Assembly: GCA_003224515.1 (NCBI GenBank)
Contig: QHZC01000160.1
Span: forward strand, 4,552 to 12,054
Direction of reading: 5' to 3'
DNA: 7,503 nucleotides
Origin: Acidobacteriota bacterium
GTDB lineage: Bacteria > Acidobacteriota > Terriglobia > Acidiferrales > UBA7541
The position numbers and the translations under genes are program-made. Of the stretch, positions 1 to 5,380 are shown piece after piece; within the stretch, counting starts at the first letter, position 1; each line of letters begins with the position of its first letter. The notes below the pieces were generated by a model that was not told the DNA's origin, searched no databases, and saw only the letters and a list, made by a program, of their open reading frames with translations.

Positions 1-2
1 TG

Positions 3-548
3 CTACTCGCAGGATCACAAGTCATGAAGCTGGTGATGCAGGGGATTCACAACATCTATGGAGACACCGAAGAGCTTGGGTTTCTGCACCGGCAAGTTCG
101 CGGCTTGATGTTACTGCTAGTGACCATTGCTCCGCTGCTGGGGGCGGCCATCCTCGGCGTTCTCGGTAAGCCCTTGCGGCGGTGGATTGCACATGAAGTC
201 GGCAAGCACGCCATTTTGCAAGGGTGGTGGAATTTCTTTTTTCCCGCCGCCGCGATGGTGCTGGCCATGATGGCGTTGACGGTGATTTATCGCGTGGCGC
301 GACCCCAGGAGGACAGCATGCGCAACGTGCTGCCCGGAGCAATGGTCGCGACGCTCCTGTGGTGGCTGGTGGACGTGCTGTTTGGGGTTTACGTGCGCCG
401 CGTCCCCTACAGTGTCGTGTATGGCGGCCTGGCAGCCGTGATCGGCTTGATCATCTGGATGCAGCTTTCCGCGGTGATTATTTTCCTGGGTGCCGCCTGG
501 AACGCGGAGCTGGCGGAGAGCCGCAAAGAGGCGCGGGTCCATGCCTGA
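3..548 (+). CDS. YihY/BrkB-family inner-membrane protein, C-terminal part (5' end outside window)
   Basis: The frame is open to the left edge, and the seven codons before the first ATG (position 24) read like normal protein, so this is the 3' part of a longer gene rather than a gene starting at 24. About 181 residues are visible; the family usually has roughly 280-300, so about a third is missing. Four hydrophobic segments can be seen, beginning near LMLLLVTIAPLLGAAI, FFFPAAAMVLAMMALTVIY, LPGAMVATLLWWLVDVLFG and VYGGLAAVIGLIIWMQLSAV. The motifs HNIYGD, the PGA followed by a Trp-rich helix, the YGGLAAVIGLIIWMQ helix and the GAAWNAEL ending match the YihY/BrkB (formerly 'ribonuclease BN') pattern. 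The family is an integral membrane protein of poorly defined, possibly transport-related role; the old tRNA-nuclease name is a misassignment. The stop codon lies inside the next gene's first codons (8-base overlap), which suggests co-transcription. Confidence 0.85.
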   Translation, partial: LLAGSQVMKLVMQGIHNIYGDTEELGFLHRQVRGLMLLLVTIAPLLGAAILGVLGKPLRRWIAHEVGKHAILQGWWNFFFPAAAMVLAMMALTVIYRVARPQEDSMRNVLPGAMVATLLWWLVDVLFGVYVRRVPYSVVYGGLAAVIGLIIWMQLSAVIIFLGAAWNAELAESRKEARVHA

Positions 549-774
549 ACAATTCGTCCGTGTGGAGTGCTATTCCGGATATAAGGCAGACCAGCGTCCC
601 TTGAGGCTGAATTTGATCAACGGAGTCAGGGAGGTTGTGGCGATTGAGGATCGCTGGTATTCACCGGGCGCGACCTACTTTCGCGTGCTCGTGGACGACG
701 GCGACCGTTACGTGCTTCGCCATGAAGAAGCGCAGGATGTCTGGAGCCTGGCCGGATATCGAGCAGCTACGTGA
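541..774 (+). CDS. Small conserved hypothetical protein, DUF6504-like
   Basis: This 77-residue soluble protein has no signal peptide or membrane segment. I chose the ATG at 541 over an in-frame ATG at 490. The longer form would start deep inside the membrane-protein gene and add an Arg-rich stretch typical of a shadow frame. The 541 start also has AAGAGG at 526-531, nine bases upstream. The sequence has the pattern of small proteins annotated as DUF6504 or 'hypothetical' in Acidobacteriota and Actinobacteria: VECYSGYKADQRPLRLNL near the start, then a two-strand segment with EDRWYSPGATYFRVLVDDGDRYVLRH, and a closing DVWSL. No catalytic motif is evident and I assign no function. It overlaps the upstream gene by 8 bases (ATGCCTGA), so translation is probably coupled. 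Its stop codon directly abuts the -35 box of the next promoter. The family assignment is from memory of the pattern and is tentative; that it is a real gene is more certain. Confidence 0.72.
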   Translation: MPEQFVRVECYSGYKADQRPLRLNLINGVREVVAIEDRWYSPGATYFRVLVDDGDRYVLRHEEAQDVWSLAGYRAAT

Positions 775-804
775 TTGACACAAAAATTGTGCCGGGCGTA
801 TAGT
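775..804 (+). promoter_or_regulatory. Sigma-70 type promoter for the VWA-like gene pair
   Basis: A perfect -35 hexamer TTGACA (775-780) is followed after 18 bases by TATAGT (799-804), a 5/6 match to the -10 consensus. This is by far the best promoter-like sequence seen in the window and it lies immediately after the stop codon at 774, in a short intergenic gap before the gene at 894. Transcription would start near 811, giving a leader of about 80 bases. The likely unit is 894-2694 plus 2721-5162, because only 26 bases separate those genes. The call rests on sequence match only. Confidence 0.7.
779..791. promoter_or_regulatory. 13-base palindrome in the promoter, possible operator
   Basis: CACAA (779-783) and TTGTG (787-791) are perfect inverted arms separated by AAA. 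The site overlaps the last two bases of the -35 hexamer and fills the upstream half of the spacer, where a bound repressor would block RNA polymerase. The arms are only five bases long, so chance occurrence is possible. No regulator gene is visible in the window to pair with it. Confidence 0.35.
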
Positions 805-826
805 CAAATGACCAGTTAGCAGCAAA

Positions 827-874
827 GCATCCCCTGGTTTCGTCCCTGACGGGCTCGCGGACGCCTTAGGATGC
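827..874 (+). promoter_or_regulatory. Imperfect stem-loop in the leader upstream of 894
   Basis: In the inferred leader transcript, GCATCC (827-832) can pair with GGATGC (869-874). Further in, CGTCC (841-845) can pair with GGACG (859-863), and GG (836-837) with CC (864-865) can bridge the internal loop. This gives about 13 base pairs in a 48-base element that ends 9 bases before the ribosome binding site (GAAGG, 883-887). It does not resemble a riboswitch class I recognise and has no terminal U-run, so it is not a terminator. It could affect translation or message stability; that is inference. Confidence 0.35.
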
Positions 875-893
875 GGGATTCTGAAGGGCAGGG

Positions 894-1634
894 ATGTTTC
901 ATTCACTGCTACTCCCCGGGTTCCGCCGCATCATTTTGGCGGTTTTCGCTTTCTGCCTAACGATTTCCGGCAACCGACTCTCCGCTCAAACGTCCGCACC
1001 ACCGACACCCCTCCATGATGCACCTGCTAAGACAGATTCGTCAGTGAAACCCCCGCAAGCACAGGCAGCAGGCCAGAATGAGGAAATCTCCAGTCACGAT
1101 ACGCCCGCCACGTTCAAGGTGCGCGTAAACCTGGTGCTGGTACGTGTGGTGGTTCGAGACTCGCAAGGCAAGGTCGTCTCCAATCTCAAGAAGGAAGACT
1201 TTCAGCTTTACGACAGCCGAAAAGTGCAGACCATCTCTTCTTTTAGTGTGGAGACGCCCGAGACACGCACGGCTTCGGCGGTAGCGTCCCCGGTCGAGGT
1301 GGGTTCTTCGTCCAGTAGGGATGCAGCCGGCGGCAAAGCCGTTGTTCTGCCGCAGCGATTTGTCTCCATGGTGTTCGACGACGTGCACCTCTCGATGGCC
1401 GACGCTGCGTTCGTCCGTGATTCGGCGACACGATTCTTTGAAGCTTTGGCAGCGAGCGATCGCGTTTCGCTGAACACGACCTCCGGGGAGTTGAGGCAGG
1501 AGTTCACCGATGATCACGAAAAACTCGCGAAAGCGCTGCTTGGAATCTTGCCGCGTTCCCTGACAGGCCACGGTTTTCATGATTGTCCTGATGTGGGTTA
1601 TTACCAGGCCACAGGCGCTCGGCGTCGCGACTGA
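894..1634 (+). CDS. VWFA-related Acidobacterial-domain protein, N-terminal fragment (frame broken)
   Basis: This is the first half of a secreted TIGR03436-type protein. The ATG at 894 follows GAAGG (883-887) by six bases. Residues 1-31 form a signal peptide: an Arg-Arg n-region, the hydrophobic IILAVFAFCLTI, and a likely cut after LSA. A Pro/Gln/Ala-rich linker runs to about residue 72. Residues 74-108 carry the family's strand block (VRVNLVLVRVVVRDSQGKVV, then DFQLYD). The VWA-like core starts at SMVFDDVHLSMADAAFVRDS (158-177). Its FDDVHLS only partly resembles a DxSxS metal site, as is common in this family. The conserved GFHDCPDVGYYQA (227-239, Cys231) is followed by seven residues that do not fit the family (TGARRRD) and a stop. 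The rest of the domain continues in another frame at once, so this is half of a split gene, not a short natural protein. Its ligand and function are unknown. Confidence 0.78.
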   Translation: MFHSLLLPGFRRIILAVFAFCLTISGNRLSAQTSAPPTPLHDAPAKTDSSVKPPQAQAAGQNEEISSHDTPATFKVRVNLVLVRVVVRDSQGKVVSNLKKEDFQLYDSRKVQTISSFSVETPETRTASAVASPVEVGSSSSRDAAGGKAVVLPQRFVSMVFDDVHLSMADAAFVRDSATRFFEALAASDRVSLNTTSGELRQEFTDDHEKLAKALLGILPRSLTGHGFHDCPDVGYYQATGARRRD

Positions 1635-2694
1635 AGAGGCGCTCCAGTGCGCTTTCAGTGGGGACACCAGGATGACGGCGGCGGCGCAAAACCTGGCGCA
1701 AGTCGTGGCGAATCGCGCGGTAGCGCAAGGAGACAACGAGACGCAGTATGCGTACAGACATTTGGAAGACGTCGTAAGACGCCTCGCAAGCATGCCCGGT
1801 CAGCGGGTGCTCCTCCTGGTCTCACCTGGCTTCATAACCTCGACCCTTCAGTTGGAAGCTTCCGAAATGGTCGATCGCGCGACTCGCGCCAACATTGTGA
1901 TTAACACAATTGATGCGCGCGGCCTCTACGCCCCGGATGTGCTGGGGGACATCGCCGATCCACCGAACGACACCATGCGTACCGCCGGTTTCAAAACCTC
2001 CTATCGCGTGGCAGCGCAATTCGCGCAAGAGGACGTTTTGGCGCAGTTGGCCGATGGAACGGGCGGCAAGTTCTTCCACAGTCGCAACGACGTGGATGAA
2101 GCTATGCGGGAGGCGGGCGCGGCGCCGGCGTTCTCCTATTTGCTCGGATTTTCGCCGCAGAACCTGAAAATCGACGGACGGTTTCACGCGCTGAAGGTCG
2201 CGCTCACAAACAAACAAAAATTCGAAATTCAAGCGCGGCACGGTTACTTCGCGCCAAAGACGGTCGCCGACCCCGCCGAAGCGACAAAACAGGAAATGCA
2301 GGAAGCTTTGTTTTCGCAAGAAGAAATCCGCGACCTGCCGGTAGAGCTGCAAACGCAATTTTTCAAGAAAGATGAAGCCCAGGCGCGCCTCGCGGTCTTG
2401 ACCCATTTTGACGTGAAAAGCATGCACTTCCGGAAATTGCTGGGGCGCAACAACGATCAGTTGACGATCGTCACCGGGATTTTCGACGAGAATGGAAATT
2501 TTGTCACCGGCCTATCAAAGGTCGTGGAAATGAACTTGCTCGATACGACCTACGGCCGATTGAGCCGATCGGGGTTCACGGTGAAGACCAGTTTTGACGT
2601 GAAGCCGGGCACCTACCTCGTGCGCCTGGTCGTGCGAGACGCCGTAGGTGCGCAGATGGCTGCGCGCAACGGGGCAGTGGTCATTCCTTATTGA
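1579..2694 (+). CDS. VWFA-related Acidobacterial-domain protein, C-terminal fragment (frame broken)
   Basis: This is the second half of the protein that starts at 894. The open frame begins at ATG 1579, but residues 1-10 are the out-of-frame reading of the upstream gene's coding bases. Family-like sequence starts at PQALGVATEEALQCAF (about 1609). No ribosome binding site precedes 1579, so independent translation is doubtful. It contains the rest of the VWA-like fold: MPGQRVLLLVSPGF, NIVINTIDARGLYAPDV (about 105-121) and LADGTGGKFF. The following FHALKV...ARHGYFAPK segment ends the core. A C-terminal region of about 140 residues is predicted beta-rich (RLAVLTHFDVK, LTIVTGIFDENGNFV, VKPGTYLVRLVVRDA). 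Joined with 894-1634 the product would be about 600 residues and exported. The stop is 26 bases before the ATG of the next paralogue. This fragment could be silent if the break is real, or part of an intact gene if the break is a sequence error. Confidence 0.75.
   Translation: MIVLMWVITRPQALGVATEEALQCAFSGDTRMTAAAQNLAQVVANRAVAQGDNETQYAYRHLEDVVRRLASMPGQRVLLLVSPGFITSTLQLEASEMVDRATRANIVINTIDARGLYAPDVLGDIADPPNDTMRTAGFKTSYRVAAQFAQEDVLAQLADGTGGKFFHSRNDVDEAMREAGAAPAFSYLLGFSPQNLKIDGRFHALKVALTNKQKFEIQARHGYFAPKTVADPAEATKQEMQEALFSQEEIRDLPVELQTQFFKKDEAQARLAVLTHFDVKSMHFRKLLGRNNDQLTIVTGIFDENGNFVTGLSKVVEMNLLDTTYGRLSRSGFTVKTSFDVKPGTYLVRLVVRDAVGAQMAARNGAVVIPY
1605..1614 (+). other. Frame-break junction in the first VWA-like gene
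   Basis: Reading changes here from the frame of 894 (codons TAC CAG GCC, giving YYQA) to the frame of 1579 (CCA CAG GCG CTC, giving PQAL). Both sides are recognisable family sequence and they almost abut. In TIGR03436 proteins as I recall them, about nine residues lie between YYQA and the helix that begins (P)QAL. A deletion of about 26 bases would explain both the missing residues and the frame change. No slippery heptamer is present. A sequencing or assembly error remains possible. Confidence 0.7.
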
Positions 2695-2720
2695 AGTTAA
2701 GTGATTGTGGTGAGGGAAAC

Positions 2721-5162
2721 ATGAATATGCTGACAAGCTTAAGGCGAACAATTCGATTGGCCGCGTGGTTGGTAGCCGGAGCGATGTACTTTGCTCCTGT
2801 TTCCTCGCGGGGCCAAGGGCAACCCGCTCCGGCAACACCGCAAGCGGCCTCGCCTGGGGAGCAGCAGCCGGCCGTCGTGATCAAGAAAGAATCAAAGTTG
2901 GTGCTCGTCGATTCGGTGGTGACGGACAAGAAGGGCAACTACGTCCGCGACTTGACACAGAATGATTTCAAGGTTTTCGAAGATAACAAGGAGCAGCCGG
3001 TTTCCACTTTTTCGACCGGTGCCGATGCGGCTACCCAGGTCAACGGGCAACGCCGGTATCTGATTTTGTTTTTCGACAATTCAACGATGGCGGCGCCGGA
3101 CCAGATCCAGGCGCGGAGCGCCGCTACCAAGTTCATCGCGGCGAACGCCGGCCCTGATCGATTGATGGCCGTCGTCGATTTCGGGGGCTCGCTCCGGATC
3201 GTGCAGAATTTCACAGCGAACGCGGATGTGCTCCGCGCGGCGGTCTCGGGAGTGAAGAGTTCGTCGGTTGATCCAAACGCACCCGCGCCGGACGTGCCGG
3301 TCACGGTAGCTTCGACAGGATTATCGTCGCTCGGCAATGCCGCGGCGGATTTTGGGGCGCGCAGCATGCTGCTGGCGGTGCGCAGTCTGGCGAAAAATCT
3401 CCGCGCCGTCCCGGGCCGAAAAATGGTGGTGCTGTTTTCGGGAGGGTTCCCCCTGACGCAGGAAAACCAATCGGAGTTAACGGCAACCATTGATGCTTGC
3501 AACAAGTCCAATGTGGCGGTCTACGCGCTGGATGCACGCGGTCTGGTGGCGACTGCTCCGGGTGGGAGCGCTAGCAGGAAAAAGTCGGCCGGGAAGACTC
3601 GTACCGCTTCAAACCGCACTCCCGCGGGAAAGACTTCACTGCATCCACGCATTCTGCTCGCGGCCTATCCGGCCATGGCCATGCCTGACCCACAGCGGCC
3701 TGGTGGAGGAGGCGGCGGTGGTGGAGCGGGCGGCGGCGGCGGGGGCCGCGGCGGCGGCGGTACTGGCGGAGGCGGCACGGGAGGTGGTGGCCGTGGCGGG
3801 AGCGGCGGCACAGGTGGTACAGGCGGCGGTGGGAAGGGCGGTTCCGGCGGCGGCACCGGTGGTACAGGCGGCGGTGGGAAGGGCGGTTCCGGCGGCGGCA
3901 CCGGTGGTGGAGGGAAGGGCGGTTCCGGTGGCACAGGAGGCGGCACCCGCGGTGGCGGTTACAATCCTGTCTCTAACTACAACAATTCGCCGTTCAACCA
4001 GCCGCGGACGATCGTGCCGCCATTCCCACCTTCGGCTTCGACCAACCAGCAGATCCTGGCTGCGCTGGCGGAAGGAACGGGCGGTTTCACGATTTTCAAC
4101 ACCAACGATCTGCTGGGTGGACTCGAGCGCATCGGGCGAGAACAAAACGAGTTCTACATTCTGGGTTACGTGCCTGGCGACACTCCGGAAGGAAGCTGCC
4201 ATGCGCTGAAAGTGAAGCTGAATCGCAGTGGAATGAACGTGCGTGCACGCAGCGGATATTGCAACACCCGGACCGCAAACGTGCTCGAAGGCAAGCCACT
4301 GGAAAAGCAACTCGAATCGCACGCCATGGGCTCTCAACCCGGTTCGATTCATGGCGTGTTGCAAGCGCCCTATTTCTACACCGCTCCTGAGACGGCGCGG
4401 GTCAACCTGGCGATGGAGATCCCATCGGATACATTTCAATTCAACAAGGAAAAGGGAAAGTATCACGCCAACTTGAACGTGCTGGGCATCGCCTACCGGG
4501 CAGATGGGACGGTTGGAGCGCGATTCAGCGATACTGTTAACCTAGACTTGGAGAAGGATGAATGGAAAGAGTTCTCCAAGCTGCCGTATCGTTATGAAAA
4601 TCAATTCGACGCCACACCAGGCACTTACAGGCTGTCCGTAGTTCTGAGTGCGGGTGGCGATGCCTTTGGAAAAATCGATTCACCGCTTGCCATCGATCCC
4701 TATGACGGAAAACACTTCACCCTCAGCGGTGTGGCGCTGACAAATTCCGCGCAGAGCCTGAATGATATTCCGACCGGCTCGGATTCCCTTCTGCTGGACG
4801 ACCGGACCCCACTCGTGGTGAAGGGCACGCAGATCGTTCCTTCCGGCAGCAATCGCTTTAAACACACTGACAACGTGGTTCTGTACACGGAGATTTATGA
4901 ACCACTGCTGACCTCGGCGCCCCCGCCGATGGTGGGCATGGCCTACCGCATTTTCGAGCGATCGACCAACAAGCAAGTATTTTTCACTGAAGTGATACGC
5001 GCCGATGATTTCATTCAAAAGGGAAATTCGGTGATCCCCATCGGCATGAAAGTGAAAGTAGATGACCTGAAACCGGGTTCCTACCGTTTGGTGATGCAGG
5101 CCGTCGACAGCGCGAAAAATCATGCGCCGGACCGCAACGTGGATTTTGACATAACCGAGTGA
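2721..5162 (+). CDS. Secreted VWFA-related Acidobacterial-domain protein with glycine-rich insertion
   Basis: This 813-residue exported protein is a paralogue of the split gene upstream. I chose ATG 2721 because GAGGG (2712-2716) lies just before it. An in-frame TTG at 2691 would add ten polar residues ahead of a good signal peptide (RRTIRLAAWLVAGAMYFAP, cut near residue 30-33). Residues 58-90 are the family strand block (KLVLVDSVVTDKKGNYV, then DFKVFEDN). The VWA-like core starts at YLILFFDNSTMA (113-124, partial metal-site motif). It continues through RKMVVLFSGGFPL and NVAVYALDARGL (to about 275), and resumes after a long insertion at QQILAALAEGTGGFTIF. That insertion (about 276-440) has a basic part and then 86 residues, 328-413, that are 77% Gly. 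The core ends in SCHALKV...ARSGYC (Cys493 and Cys514, a likely disulfide). The last 300 residues look beta-rich (TPGTYRLSVVL, KPGSYRLVMQAVD), as in Ig-like folds. Location should be periplasmic or cell surface; the ligand is unknown. Confidence 0.85.
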   Translation: MNMLTSLRRTIRLAAWLVAGAMYFAPVSSRGQGQPAPATPQAASPGEQQPAVVIKKESKLVLVDSVVTDKKGNYVRDLTQNDFKVFEDNKEQPVSTFSTGADAATQVNGQRRYLILFFDNSTMAAPDQIQARSAATKFIAANAGPDRLMAVVDFGGSLRIVQNFTANADVLRAAVSGVKSSSVDPNAPAPDVPVTVASTGLSSLGNAAADFGARSMLLAVRSLAKNLRAVPGRKMVVLFSGGFPLTQENQSELTATIDACNKSNVAVYALDARGLVATAPGGSASRKKSAGKTRTASNRTPAGKTSLHPRILLAAYPAMAMPDPQRPGGGGGGGGAGGGGGGRGGGGTGGGGTGGGGRGGSGGTGGTGGGGKGGSGGGTGGTGGGGKGGSGGGTGGGGKGGSGGTGGGTRGGGYNPVSNYNNSPFNQPRTIVPPFPPSASTNQQILAALAEGTGGFTIFNTNDLLGGLERIGREQNEFYILGYVPGDTPEGSCHALKVKLNRSGMNVRARSGYCNTRTANVLEGKPLEKQLESHAMGSQPGSIHGVLQAPYFYTAPETARVNLAMEIPSDTFQFNKEKGKYHANLNVLGIAYRADGTVGARFSDTVNLDLEKDEWKEFSKLPYRYENQFDATPGTYRLSVVLSAGGDAFGKIDSPLAIDPYDGKHFTLSGVALTNSAQSLNDIPTGSDSLLLDDRTPLVVKGTQIVPSGSNRFKHTDNVVLYTEIYEPLLTSAPPPMVGMAYRIFERSTNKQVFFTEVIRADDFIQKGNSVIPIGMKVKVDDLKPGSYRLVMQAVDSAKNHAPDRNVDFDITE
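3702..3959 (+). repeat. Low-complexity glycine-coding tract (86 codons)
   Basis: All 86 codons are in frame within the gene at 2721-5162. They encode 66 Gly, with only Thr, Ser, Lys, Arg and one Ala between; there are six basic and no acidic residues. The tract opens with eight Gly codons in a row and becomes more regular towards its 3' end. It sits in the loop between the VWA strand ending in DARGL and the helix QQILAAL. Such a tract should be flexible or extended and positively charged. At the DNA level it is a GC-dense, slippage-prone sequence, and it creates long Pro-rich and Ala-rich shadow frames. Confidence 0.9.
3813..3902 (+). repeat. Perfect 45-bp tandem repeat, two copies
   Basis: Copy 1 (3813-3857) and copy 2 (3858-3902) are identical base for base. 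Each encodes the 15-residue unit GGTGGGGKGGSGGGT. A third, shortened and diverged copy follows from 3903 (GGGGKGGSGG). Identity at synonymous positions points to recent duplication. Because 45 is a multiple of three, copy-number change would keep the frame. Confidence 0.9.
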
Positions 5163-5380
5163 TGAGGTTCCCACGGCCCTGAAAAATTGCCGCGCGCATT
5201 TTGGGAGTCTTGCTCCCGCTGTTGCGGCGCGCAAGCCGAAACCGCAAAGTAGTTGCGACGAGTTTCGACAGTGGTAAGGATCCGACACGGGTCTGGACTT
5301 CCGCAACTTCCTCGCCGCGCAAGGGTTATTCTATTCGTGACCGGTCATTCGCCCAAAGTGCTGCCCGGCAGGAGAGTGCT
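5163..5380 (+). other. Intergenic spacer with a small hairpin, no clear promoter or terminator
   Basis: These 218 bases separate the glycine-rich VWA gene from the DUF1800 gene. GGGAG (5203-5207) and CTCCC (5213-5217) form a 5-bp hairpin with a 5-base loop. GCCGC (5189-5193) and GCGGC (5224-5228) could extend it as an outer stem. No U-run follows, so it is not a standard intrinsic terminator. The best -10-like string is TATTCT (5327-5332), without a matching -35. Whether the downstream gene has its own promoter cannot be decided from sequence. Confidence 0.4.

Noticed and set aside
1579..1634. Programmed ribosomal frameshift in the first VWA-like gene
   Set aside because: I see no slippery heptamer, stop-associated shift site or downstream stem at the junction, and family residues appear to be missing, which a programmed shift would not explain.
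1041..1793. 250-residue antisense open frame opposite the first VWA-like gene
   Set aside because: It lacks recognisable domains, is rich in Arg/His/Cys as shadow frames are, and lies opposite a frame with clear family motifs.
3813..3902. CRISPR-like repeat array
   Set aside because: The repeats are directly adjacent with no unique spacers and are in-frame coding sequence.
3665..3946. Antisense open frame encoding a Pro-rich (PPPPVPP) protein
   Set aside because: It is the mirror of the Gly-coding tract on the + strand: GGN codons read as NCC (Pro-rich) in antisense. It has no ribosome binding site or domain of its own.
3490..4209. + strand Ala/Val-rich open frame overlapping the Gly tract
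   Set aside because: It is a frame-shifted reading of the same GC-rich repeat inside a well-supported gene and has no family resemblance.
5203..5217. Intrinsic terminator after the second VWA-like gene
   Set aside because: The hairpin has only a 5-bp core and no T-run follows it.
5201..5380. N-terminal extension of the DUF1800 gene from TTG 5201
   Set aside because: The extra 60 residues are basic and unlike the family, there is no good ribosome binding site at 5201, and ATG 5381 has AGGAG and a normal signal peptide.
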